From Doryteuthis pealeii (Eukaryota; Mollusca; Cephalopoda; Myopsida; Loliginidae), in contig CM042142.1 of NCBI GenBank assembly GCA_023376005.1, positions 54,718,729 through 54,782,728 on the forward strand: a stretch of DNA of 64,000 nt, written 5' to 3'. Both the position numbers and the translations under genes were made by a program. Numbering within the stretch: position 1 is the first letter of the stretch; every line of letters starts with the position of its first letter. Of the stretch, positions 49,415 through 57,658 are shown one piece after another. The notes below the pieces were generated by a model. That model ran no database searches, was not told where the DNA came from, and was given only the letters and a program-made list of their open reading frames with translations.

Positions 49415-49835
49415 TGAATTTTTTTCAGATGAGGCTTGATAATTTGTATTATTTAGATTTTTCAAACTGTGGCCCACATCTTTAATTGTTATGTTGGCTT
49501 TGTCAATATATGACAGCTGGGGTACCTAACAACAAGCGCACCAACAGACTCAATAAGAATTATTTGGATTATTCGGTCTTTTGTCCTCATCTTCATTGTT
49601 ATATACACAATATTTCAGCCAATGTGCCCTCCAGCCTTCTTCAAGTGTTTCTAGTTCGACAAGAAGGTTCCCGATTTCGACAAGAAACATGGGGACTTTC
49701 TTGTCTGACAAAAACACCTAAAGAAGTCTGAAAGATATATCAGCTGAAACGTTGTGTATATAACAATGAAGATGAGGAAAATAGTCCAAATGATATAAAT
49801 TTTCAAGCCTCATCTCAAAAATTCAGAGAAAATAG
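49415..49835. repeat. Family I repeat, head-to-head inverted pair 2
   Basis: Inner arms at 49584-49650 and 49712-49780 mirror each other (CCTCATCTTCATTGTTATAT against ATATAACAATGAAGATGAGG). Outer arms, CAGATGAGGCTTGATAATTT near 49428 and AATTTTCAAGCCTCATCTCA near 49798, extend the symmetry. Spacer phrases GTTCGACAAGAAGGTTCCCG match the upstream part of the single copies at 50270 and 58375. Confidence 0.75.
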
Positions 49836-50269
49836 AATCAATAAGGTAGAAAAATAAAATTACAAGGGAAAAGCGCATATACAATTAACCATGTTTATTA
49901 TATGTAACCAACAAAACAATGTTATAACAAAGTTGTACTGAGGGGGTTCTCTGAATGTTCAAAGAGGCTTATGCTCCCTCACTGAGGGGGTTTGCTTCAT
50001 GGACCGTTAATAGCTAGAATCAGGAGCTGAGAGCCAGGAGATCCATGTGGTCTAGTTGACCCAGTTAGAATGCCTCAATTCAACTTCCCGTGTCTCTTGA
50101 CACAGGAAAGTTCCCTACGTATAATCCTACATTTATAGACGGTTGGACACATTGCGCAAGAGATATAAGGGTTGAGTTAATACAGTTCTAAGTGACAATA
50201 GGTTAAAGGTTCAATCCTGTCTATGGGTGAAAAAAAAAACATAGAATACTTAAATAATGATAATTAATT

Positions 50270-50455
50270 AAATAAAGGGTTTGGTTCGAAGTTCTGTGAA
50301 GGCTCCCGATTACAATATGAAAGTTTCTGAGTTCAACGTGAAGGTTCTTGCATTCGACAAGAAACACCTGAAGAAGGCCAGAGGGCACACCATCTGAAAC
50401 ATCGTGTATATAACAATAAAGATGAAGACAACAGTCCAAAAAATCTAAATTATAG
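50270..50455 (+). repeat. Family I repeat, single copy
   Basis: It starts near AAATAAAGGGTTTGGTTCG and passes through GTTCTTGCATTCGACAAG, AAACACCTGAAGAAGGCCAG, CTGAAACATCGTGTATATAA and GAAGACAACAGTCCAAAAAA. It abuts the mariner remnant at 50457. Confidence 0.7.
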
Positions 50456-50456
50456 A

Positions 50457-50842
50457 AAGTGTTAAAAAAAGTATCAAGACAAACTGTATTTACCAAGACA
50501 CAAATAAACAATGAATGAAATGTTAATTTTTTTTTTTCAAAATAGTATCCTTAGCATTTAATACACTTATTCCAGAGAGCTTTCCACTGGTCAAAGCACC
50601 TCTGAAACTCCTCTTTTGATAAAGGGCAAGGATGTAACATTATATTTCTTCCACATCATAAAGTCTTACCCTGAAGATTAATTTTTAGTCCAGGAAACAA
50701 GAAAAAGCCACATACAACTAGGAAGTCTGGTGACTATAGAAACTGCTGCACTTGTACAATCCTGTGTTTCACCAAAGTATATCAACACTGTCTTTATCAT
50801 TTTTTTTTTTTTTTTCAAATCAGCATTGACTCATTTGGACAT
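50457..50842 (-). pseudogene. Mariner transposase 3' end remnant
   Basis: On the minus strand a short translation gives EEFQRCFDQWKALWNKC, the C-terminal motif (F-x-x-CF-x-x-W-x-x-x-W-x-KC) typical of one animal mariner lineage. It is followed by a stop and the element end TGTATTTACCAAGAC…AAAAGTATCAAGAC. Upstream parts (50640-50842) match 57570-58022. Stops and truncation show it is inactive. Confidence 0.75.
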
Positions 50843-50845
50843 TAT

Positions 50846-51088
50846 CATCGGTAGAGCACCCGCTTTGAAATTGTTAGATTCCAGATTCGATATTGGTCCC
50901 CAACAACTCAACGTATAAGTAGAACAGCTTGGGTAACTGATCTGTATGGTAAAGTGTGAGGCTGATGGTAGGTGTCGTGATCCATCTCAGCAAAAACAAT
51001 CTCCTTAGTCTAGCACTAGTGAAAAGGGGATAGTCTCCCTCACTGTCTGGCTGATACTGACAATAGGCCACTTCACCAACTTTATTAT
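50846..51088 (+). mobile_element. Family A tRNA-derived SINE, worn
   Basis: CATCGGTAGAGCACCCGCTT and CCAGATTCGATATTGG (B box) are followed by GTATAAGTAGAACAGC, GGTAGGTGTCGTGATCC, AGTGAAAAGGGGATAGTCTC and TGGCTGATACTGAC. The A box start is missing. Confidence 0.8.
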
Positions 51089-51177
51089 ATAAGTTGCTCA
51101 TATCTTTCATTTAAATTAAAAATATTAAATTTCAATACTTTTTAATTACACCTGATAGATAGCTCATACATTTGATG

Positions 51178-51379
51178 TTGGTTGGTTGGTTTTTTGTTTT
51201 ACAGCATATCAACCCTTTTTGGGTTATTTAATGCTGAATCAAGTCCTTTTGATATTCAGTTTCCTACAGTACCTACTGTTATCTTAAATGGTCACCCATC
51301 TGTATTGAACAGGTTCATCACTGCTTAACTTCAGTGATTTAGTGGAAACCAGTGCTTTCAATATGACGACCATAAGCCT
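51178..51379 (-). mobile_element. 5S-rRNA-derived SINE, family C, best copy
   Basis: The minus strand starts with a ~115 nt head that follows 5S rRNA: TTATGGTCGTCATATTGAAA, then GCACTGGTTTCCACTAAATC, then ACTGAAGTTAAGCAGTG (box A region, plus coordinates 51322-51332), then CAATACAGATGGGTGACC (box C region, 51290-51300), then GGTACTGTAGG (51263-51273). The ~42 nt spacing between the two boxes is that of 5S genes. A non-5S tail follows, ending GATATGCTGTAAAAC and CCAACCAACC. This is a Pol III retroposon of the SINE3 type and not a functional 5S gene: many positions differ and it carries a foreign tail. Confidence 0.82.
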
Positions 51380-51416
51380 CATATGTTTCAAGAATCCCTC
51401 CCTTATAAAAATTCAG

Positions 51417-51668
51417 GAGGGTACTCAGTCGGTAGAGTGTTCAGCTAGAAACCACAAGGTTCCTAGTTGGATACCGGCCCTCGCCAACTCAGAGTATGAG
51501 TAGCACAGGGATCTGTGTGGTAAAGTGAGGAGCTGAGGGTAGGTGTGGCGCTCCACCTCAGATGCTAAAAATAATCTCCTTGGTCTAGTGCTAGTGAAAA
51601 GGAGATAGACTCCCTCGCTGTATGGCTCATACCGACATTAGGCCGACCCGACGACTTTACTTACTTAC
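51417..51668 (+). mobile_element. Family A tRNA-derived SINE
   Basis: TACTCAGTCGGTAGAGTG and GGTTCCTAGTTGGATACC heads are followed by the full body (GTATGAGTAGCACAGGGATC, GGCGCTCCACCTCAGATGC, GACTCCCTCGCTG) and GACTTTACTTACTTAC tail. Confidence 0.87.
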
Positions 51669-51889
51669 AGTATACCCTCATACTAAGCGCTGACCTTTCA
51701 TCATTTGTGATTCTGGTGTGGCAAATTCCTAATTCTGTCATGTTTAACTCTTTGCTTACTTTAAGCTGCTCACAGTGGATTTTTCACCACTGTGAGTTCA
51801 TTATAATTGAGTTCAATACTAGTTCATTAGAATTGAGTAGAAGGACTCAGATTAAAATAATAATAGGACTTTAATTTAATAAAATGAGT

Positions 51890-52030
51890 TTTGAGGTGAT
51901 CCAGCTATTTAATATCTATATAAAAAAAAGAAGAAAAAAAAACCTACCTAGGGCAATGGGGTACATAATCATCTTAGTCTTTTCTACTTCTCAAAACAGT
52001 CTGCAAAGTCCTTTTTAGGACTTCATCATG
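51890..52030 (+). repeat. Family Q repeat, copy 1
   Basis: CCAGCTATTTAATATCTATA, ACCTACCTAGGGCAATGGGG and CTCAAAACAGTCTGCAAAGT, then CCTTTTTAGGACTTCATCAT. Related segments are at 52410-52510, 52680-52740, 53515-53725 and 53749-54210. Confidence 0.6.
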
Positions 52031-52292
52031 GTTGGATCTTACGGAATATCAACACTTGTTGGGTTTATTTTATGCTGAAGACATTTTGTTTCATTCTTTC
52101 TTGATGGGTATTGAAAATTTTCTTTTAAACACATTATTTTTAACTAATTATTTTTATTTAACCCATAGATGGGACACTAACAGGTACTACCACTCCAGGA
52201 CAGAGTGGAGTAATGGCGATGAAAGGTACTCCACACTCCCCAAAGCTCCAGAATTGGAATTTCACCATCAGATGCAGTTTAATGTGAGGTGA
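52028..52292 (-). mobile_element. Family B retroposon
   Basis: From GGTTGGATCTTACGGAATAT through TTATTTTATGCTGAAGAC, CATAGATGGGACACTAACAG, CCACTCCAGGACAGAGTGGA to AGATGCAGTTTAATGTGAGG. It is truncated on the element's 5' side compared with 53783-54117. Confidence 0.75.
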
Positions 52293-52409
52293 ATAGATAG
52301 TGAAATTTGAAATATTCCATCATACAAGCAAATAATACCAAGAAGATTCGGTACAGCTCTGGCGGAAATTAGGTAGGCAAAGAGTTAAGTAAGTAATTTT
52401 TTTAGAATT

Positions 52410-52740
52410 AAGTTTGCCTAGAAAAGACACAGCCATTTAAAGAAAAATTAGCCTACCTGGGAATATGGTATCTTAGTTTCCTTCAAAGTTCTTTAACGAC
52501 CCAGTTTTGTGGCACCTTTTTCAAATATGATAGGGAGCTTCCTGTTAGTGGATTGATTGATTATACCTACTAAGAAATGGCATGAGAAATAGCATGTTGG
52601 ATCTCTACTGATAATGCATTATGGACTTTGCAGAATATAAGATATATATGGTCTATTCATAATGTATACATTCATTTAATATTAAAGAAAATAAAGCCTA
52701 CCCAGGGCAATGGTTCCTTAGTTCCCTTCAAAGTATTCCC
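52410..52740 (+). repeat. Family Q fragments, copies 2 and 3
   Basis: AGTTTGCCTAGAAAAGACAC, AGCCATTTAAAG and TAGCCTACCTGGGAATATGG at 52410-52510, and AGCCTACCCAGGGCAATGGT, TCCCTTCAAAGT at 52690-52735. The sequence between them is unassigned. Confidence 0.45.
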
Positions 52741-52869
52741 AGTATATCAATAATATATCACTGCCAACTGACTAACCCACATTTGTTGCTAAGTTATATC
52801 AAGGTACCACATAACTAGTACTTGAGATATTCAAAATGGATGGGTACATTTAGCTTAGACCTTATATAT

Positions 52870-52967
52870 ATATGAGGAAAAATGAGTAAAGAAAAGAAAT
52901 GTAGATGGATCGATTAAATTCATTTTATCCATCTACATTTCTTTTCTTTACTCATTTTTCCTCATAT
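52870..52967. repeat. Perfect fold-back, 41-bp arms
   Basis: Arms 52870-52910 and 52927-52967 are exact reverse complements by eye (ATATGAGGAAAAATGAGTAA… against …TTACTCATTTTTCCTCATAT) with a 16-nt loop (52911-52926). The class is unknown. The perfect pairing implies recent origin or gene conversion. Confidence 0.85.
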
Positions 52968-52994
52968 TGCCGGATTCAATTCCTTTTCCATTTT

Positions 52995-53033
<39 letters not shown>

Positions 53034-53039
53034 TCGTGC

Positions 53040-53500
53040 TGACAGCAAGGATTCACATGATTCTCTCTCTCTCTCTCTCACCATCCTTCCCTATTGATCA
53101 TCACTATTTACAAGTCTTCCAGGCAGCATGTAGTGTCCACACAGAGCTGATGGTTGTAAGTTTTTGCTGTTTGGCCAATACTGGTGTGTCCATCTGTAGG
53201 AGTCCATAAGAGAACATTGCTTATGAGTTTCTTTTTACTTCTCTAGTAGTGCCCAACATGTTGGACTCCACGGGAGAACGTTGTGTTTAGTCTTAGTTCC
53301 CAGCATGGTTTCCTAATCCTATTTGATGGTTTGTGAGATGAGAGGTAAGTGGCCATACAGTTTCTACTTTATAGTGTGCTGCTTCCAGGATTTATTCAAA
53401 ACAGCATGTAGCATTCTTGTGCAGTTTCCATAATCTCAACACACATTCATCTATTAGTAATAATATTTGTTTTAGTAGTTTCTTTGTGGTCATGTTTAGG
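53040..53500 (-). pseudogene. LINE reverse-transcriptase C-terminal remnant, heavily decayed
   Basis: It aligns by eye with 29203-29805 in the same orientation: CACACAGAGCTGATGG, TAAGAGAACATTGCTTATGA, TTCTCTAGTAGTGCCCAACA, GTGGCCATACAGTTTCTACT and TAGCATTCTTGTGCAG each have counterparts there. An internal duplication around CCATAAGAGAACATT / CCACGGGAGAACGTT is visible. No frame survives. Confidence 0.65.
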
Positions 53501-53514
53501 TAGGTAATATTCTT

Positions 53515-53725
53515 ATATGAGGTTTGCCTAGAAAGGATCCAGCCATTCAATATCTATAAAAAAAAGACCTACCTAGGGCAATGGGGCTTAAGATCCCTTT
53601 AAAGGAATATCACATAATTATCCCAGTCTTTTCTACTTCTCAAAACAGTCTGCAAAGTCCTTTTTAGGACATCACCATTCACTACCTGATATTTTTTAGA
53701 CAAGATAGTTACTGCAAGTTCAAAA
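53515..53725 (+). repeat. Family Q repeat, copy 4 (longest)
   Basis: GAGGTTTGCCTAGAAAGGAT, CCAGCCATTCAATATCTATA, GACCTACCTAGGGCAATGGG, CTTAAGATCCCTTTAAAGGA, CAGTCTGCAAAGTCCTTTTT and GACAAGATAGTTACTGC appear in order. Confidence 0.6.
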
Positions 53726-53748
53726 ATAAAAAACCCAAAACAAAACCA

Positions 53749-54210
53749 AAGACCTACCTAGGGCTTAAGATCCCTTCAAAGGTTTGGTTTGGTTTGTTTT
53801 GTTTTACAGTATATCAACCTCAGTGGTCATTAATGCCAATAAAGTTTTGAAATAAATCAATTCTTAATGGATAATACAATTTTTTATAAATACATTTTTC
53901 TATTTAACCCATAGATGGGACCCTAACAGGTACTACCACTCCGGGTCAGAGTGGACCAAGGAGCAATGATGATGAAGGGGTGCTCCACATTCCCCAAACC
54001 TCCAAAACTGGAACCTCACCATCAGATAGAGTTTAACGTCATTCCCAGGACATGTAGACCCGCAGCACCGCCTTCTAGCACCCATATGATAAAAAGGGTT
54101 GGGGCTTGCCATAAGGGCCCTTCAAAGGAATCTCACATAATTATCCTGGTCTTTTTAGGACATCATCATCTACTGCCTGATATTTTTAGACAAGGTGGTT
54201 ACTGCCAATG
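53749..54210 (+). repeat. Family Q repeat, copy 5, split by a family B insertion
   Basis: The left part GACCTACCTAGGGCTTAAGA ends CCCTTCAAAGG (53772-53782). After the inserted element the sequence restarts CCCTTCAAAGG (54118-54128) and continues AATCTCACATAATTATCCTG, CTTTTTAGGACATCATCAT, then GACAAGGTGGTTACTGCC. Confidence 0.7.
53783..54117 (-). mobile_element. Family B retroposon, longest copy (~335 bp) with perfect target duplication
   Basis: It is flanked on both sides by the 11-bp duplication CCCTTCAAAGG and lies inside family Q. Read on the minus strand it starts CCCTTATGGCAAGCCCC and ends with the tail TATACTGTAAAACAAAACAA, then (ACCAA)-type repeats. The minus-strand 5' part (AGAAGGCGGTGCTGCGGG) is missing from shorter copies. 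Target duplication, 5' truncation and a simple 3' tail indicate LINE-type reverse transcription. No tRNA, 5S or 7SL head is visible, so it may be a LINE 3' end. Confidence 0.85.
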
Positions 54211-54783
54211 CAAAACTCGTTTATTGTGAGAATCTAAAATAGAAAATCATGGCAAGATCTAAGAAACCTAAATAGAATCTGCTAATCTGGGTTTGTTGGG
54301 ATTCAAAGAAATTGTTTTCTGTTTTTTTAATTATGTATGCCAGGAAACTGAATCAGTTATTACTGCATAACACTACAGTGAGCAATTGGCTCATTTGAAG
54401 GATATATTAGATTAGAAAAAAAACTTTTTTAAAAGATTTTCTGAGCAAGGAAGTAGTGATTTTTTTCTGCATGACAACACCTGTGCTTTACCTTGAAAAT
54501 GCAATATAGCAAATAATCATGGAACTGGCATGAGAAATTCTTGTACATGAAGCAGCAAATTCTTCAGATTATTCCACTCTATTTCCCAATCCTTGTCTCG
54601 TCAGCAGTTCCAACATGTCCAAGACATCAAAGAATTTACCAAATTGAAAGTCTTCTTGTTTTTTTTTTTTTTTAAGAATACACAATTTACCTGAAAATTC
54701 ATGTAAGTGTCATAGAAAAATATTTCGATAACAGCATAATGATGTAATAAACTTTAAAAGATTTTTTACAAAATTTTCACTTT

Positions 54784-54982
54784 GGTTCGGTTATTTTGTT
54801 TTACAGCATATCAAGCCTTTTTCGGATCATTTAATGCCGAATCAAGACATTTTGACAAACAAAGAACTACTTACAATACCTGCTATTGCTTAAGTGGTCA
54901 CCAAATTAAGTATTGAACAGGCTTATCAATGCTTAATTTTGGTGATCTAGCAGGAATTGGTGCTTTCAGCATGACTTGACTG
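54784..54982 (-). mobile_element. Family C 5S-rRNA-derived SINE
   Basis: The minus strand has CATGCTGAAAGCACCAATTC, GATCACCAAAATTAAGCA (box A region), TTTGGTGACCACTTAAGCAA (box C region), AGCAGGTATTGTAAG, then the tail GATATGCTGTAAAACAAAAT and AACCGAACCAAA. Confidence 0.8.
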
Positions 54983-55229
54983 TAATCAAAATCTTCAGTT
55001 TACCCTACCAAAATCTTGCTATCCCATGCTAAAGAGCTGAATTTTGCTAATTCTAATCAAGACATTTTGATAAACAAAGAATTGCTTACAATACCTGCTG
55101 TTGCTTAAGTGGTCACCCAATTAAGTATTGAACAGGCTTATCAATGCTTAACTTTGGTGTAATCAAAATCTTCAGTTTGCACTACAAAATTCTTGCTATC
55201 CCATGCTAAAGAGCCAACCTTAGCTGATT
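54837..55229. repeat. Tandem duplication covering the 5S-SINE and its flank
   Basis: Unit 1 (54837-55042) and unit 2 (55043-55229) share AATCAAGACATTTTGA, TGCTTAAGTGGTCACC, TATTGAACAGGCTTATCAAT, TAATCAAAATCTTCAGTTT and TGCTATCCCATGCTAAAGAG. Unit 2 lacks ~36 bp (ATCTAGCAGGAATTGGTGCT onward) of the SINE head. Confidence 0.85.
55043..55150 (-). mobile_element. Family C 5S-derived SINE, duplicated copy with deletion
   Basis: The minus strand keeps CACCAAAGTTAAGCATTG and TTAATTGGGTGACCACTTAA, then GCAGGTATTGTAAG, but lacks the first part of the 5S head and the terminal tail. It arose by the tandem duplication rather than by retroposition. Confidence 0.7.
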
Positions 55230-55431
55230 TTCATAACAGAATATTCTTCCCATTTATTAGGTTTAGTTTAACAGATCATAGGCTGAAAAAGGGAGAATGG
55301 TTGTGTTGAACAAAGCTTGAAAGTGGGGAGAGACCAACCTGAAAAATCATTAATTAAAATCCTGGCTTTTAGCTGGATTTGAACACTACCATTAGTGATA
55401 ACTTTTTGATTATTTCAGTCAGGAGCTAGGC

Positions 55432-55540
55432 TGAAGAATAATTCAAGTTCCAATTACCGTCGAACTGGGAAGACAAGGCAACAAACGGTTGTAACTCAAA
55501 TACAAACCCAAATGCTACAAAGTCCACTGCAAAATGACAA
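55432..55540 (+). mobile_element. LTR-like repeat, left copy
   Basis: TGAAGAATAATTCAAGTTCC, AATTACCGTCGAACTGGGAA and TACAAACCCAAATGCTACAA match 55839-55942 in direct orientation with few differences. It starts with TG. A TATA-like TATATATAAG follows at 55543-55552. The 3' LTR end (CA) is not defined. Confidence 0.6.
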
Positions 55541-55561
55541 AGTATATATAAGACTCAACAA

Positions 55562-55838
55562 TTCCTCAGGAAGCTCCAAGCACCAGTGGCCCCTGTTCCT
55601 ATTCCTAGTGCTTTGCCTGAGCCCCCTAAACCAATATTTGAGGATGTTCCACAAACCAAAAGAATGGTAACATCAACTAGGGACTAAGCCTCACCCAGTG
55701 TCACTCCAACCCCTAAGCCAATGCCATTAAAAATACCCCGTGCTTTATCAAGATTACTCCCCTGTAATCGGCCAGGTCGAAAGGAACTAATTCCCCCTCA
55801 AAGGTCGCTATGCCCACACAATGGGGGGGGAGGGGAGA
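55562..55838 (+). pseudogene. LTR-retrotransposon polyprotein 3' end remnant with polypurine tract
   Basis: One frame reads a Pro/Arg-rich C-terminal-like segment across a single stop: LRKLQAPVAPVPIPSALPEP, then PPKPIFEDVPQTKRMVTSTR, stop, then LKIPRALSRLLPCNRPGRKE, then LIPPQRSL. It is followed by a purine run (55823-55838, eight G's, A, four G's, AGA) directly before the TG of the right repeat. That is the position of the plus-strand priming polypurine tract in LTR retrotransposons. The pol-type assignment is inferred from position and composition and no catalytic motif is present. Confidence 0.5.
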
Positions 55839-55942
55839 TGAAGAATAATTAAAGTTCCAATTACCGTCGAACTGGGAAGACATGGCAACAAACGATTGTA
55901 ACTCAAGTACAAACCCGAATGCTACAAAGTCGACTGCAAAAT
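55839..55942 (+). mobile_element. LTR-like repeat, right copy (3' LTR start)
   Basis: TGAAGAATAATTAAAGTTCC through GACTGCAAAATAG begins immediately after the polypurine tract, matching 55432-55535. The homology stops at 55942, so the LTR is truncated or diverged beyond this point. Confidence 0.6.
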
Positions 55943-56146
55943 AGGCCACAACTCAAAATATTTTATTTTGATGAAGTTAGACTTGACCCAGACATCAAGG
56001 AATAAAAGTTTCTCTTTATGTCTAATATAACGTGGAGTTTGAGCTCCAAATTATCACACAGAACTTTCATTTTTATGTATTAAACAAAGACGAGTCTAGC
56101 CTAAGTAATGACCAAAGTGGAGTGTTGCATGTCATGGACTGCTTTG

Positions 56147-56485
56147 TTGATTGGATTTTTATTGCCTGTCAACTCATTGGGTCATTTTATGCTGAAGATG
56201 TTTTTGTTTTATTCATTCTTGATGGGTACTCAATTTTATCTTAAACACATTTTTTAAACTCATTTTCTTTCTATTTATCCCATAGATGGGACCTTAACAG
56301 GTAATACCACTCCAGGTCAGAGTGGACCAGGGAGTAATGGTGATGAAGGAGTACTCTACATTCCCCAGAGATCCAGAATTGGAACTTCACCATCACAGAG
56401 TTTAAATTCATACCCAGGACTAAGGTCCTCAGCCACTGCCTTCTAGTACATATCTGATAAAAAGGGTTGAGGCTTGCCATAAGAG
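56147..56485 (-). mobile_element. Family B retroposon, near full length
   Basis: From GATTGGATTTTTATTGCCTG to TAAAAAGGGTTGAGGCTTGCC it includes nearly the same extent as the 53783-54117 copy. The tail repeats are reduced. The minus-strand frame here carries no recognisable domain. Confidence 0.8.
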
Positions 56486-56689
56486 CAATAGGGTTGGGGC
56501 AATTATATAGGTGCTAGGGCTTGACATGGTCAGCTGATTGATCGGAGGGGGCCTCTCTGAGCACCTGTCTAGACCAAGTAAGTACCAAAGTGGAGTGTTG
56601 GATGTCATGGACTGACAGCCACCTGGGTTCCATCTTTAAGCATCATGGGTTGCCACTCACAGCCAACAAGTGGCCTCATTGGGGAGTCT

Positions 56690-56937
56690 TTAGCTCAGTC
56701 GGTAGAGCGTTCGGCTAGAAACCATGAGGTTCCTAGTTCGATACTGGTCCTCGCCAACTCAGCGTATGAGTAGCACAGGGATCTGTGCGGTAAAGTAAGG
56801 AGCTAGTGGTAGGTGTGGCGCTCCACCTCAGATGCTAAAAACAATCTCCTTGGTCTAGCGCTATTGAAAAGGGGATAGACTCCCTCGCTGACTGGCTGAT
56901 ACCGACTTTAGACCGCCCCGTCGACTTTACTTTACTC
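56690..56937 (+). mobile_element. Family A tRNA-derived SINE, full length
   Basis: TTTAGCTCAGTCGGTAGAGC (A box), GGTTCCTAGTTCGATACTGG (B box), GCGTATGAGTAGCACAGGGA, GGCGCTCCACCTCAGATGC, GATAGACTCCCTCGCTGACT, TGATACCGACTTTAGACCGC and GACTTTACTTTA. It is one of the least diverged copies. Confidence 0.88.
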
Positions 56938-57329
56938 CTCTGCAGAGGTGTAGTTGGTGTAGCCCCAGCCAACAGAGCGGGTTCTAAGTCTGACCAAGAT
57001 GGGAATGACTATTGCCATGAAAAGTACATGCTATTCTACATATTCATGCTTAAGTTCAATATACTAAGTTCAAAGAGTTTTCCATTCACACACTCTCTTT
57101 GTAACTCTTCCTTTGATATGGTGTCATATAGCATGAAGCATGTTCAAAAAGTATCAAGACTGATGCTGTATTTACCAAGACAGAAATGAATAATAATTCA
57201 GACATTCATTTTCCACAAAATAGTTACCTCTGTATTCAACACACTTATTCCAGCAAGTTTCCCACTGGTCAAAGCACCTCAATAATTTCACTTCTGATAT
57301 TGCATGAAGCTGCACTGTCATATTTCTTT

Positions 57330-57560
57330 GGGCCATATGACCTTTAGGCACCCCTTTTCACCCTTGTTTCATAAGGACATTTTTTTTCATTTACACAGTC
57401 AACATCCAGTTGTTTGTTAACAGATGATTTTTAGAGTTTTTTTTTAAATTATAAAACTAACCCCTAACCCTAACATTAACCCACGAACAAACAACCAGAT
57501 TTTGATGGTGTAAATGAAAAAATGAGATCGAAAAAGGGGTGCCTAAAGGTCATATGGTCC
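57330..57560. mobile_element. Fold-back MITE with 8-bp target duplication ATTTCTTT
   Basis: The ends GGGCCATATGACCTTTAGGC and GCCTAAAGGTCATATGGTCC are inverted, and homology of the arms continues through CATTTACAC…CAACATCCAGTTGTTTGTT. ATTTCTTT is directly repeated at 57322-57329 and 57561-57568. An 8-bp duplication is the length made by hAT-like transposases. The centre contains CCCCTAACCCTAACATTAAC, resembling the animal telomere repeat. Confidence 0.8.
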
Positions 57561-57658
57561 ATTTCTTTTAATGTCTTCCCCATTCTAAAATCTCTGCCTT
57601 CAGACAAATTTTCAATTTAGGAAACAAGAAAGAGTTAAACAGAGATCAGTCTGGTGAG

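Noticed and set aside
51262..51379. A functional 5S rRNA gene
   Set aside because: The head is too diverged from 5S, has no terminator after the 3' end, and runs into a retroposon tail shared with other copies.
55713..55949. Minus-strand protein frame
   Set aside because: It is antisense to the LTR repeat, the polypurine tract and the pol-like remnant, which explain the sequence better.
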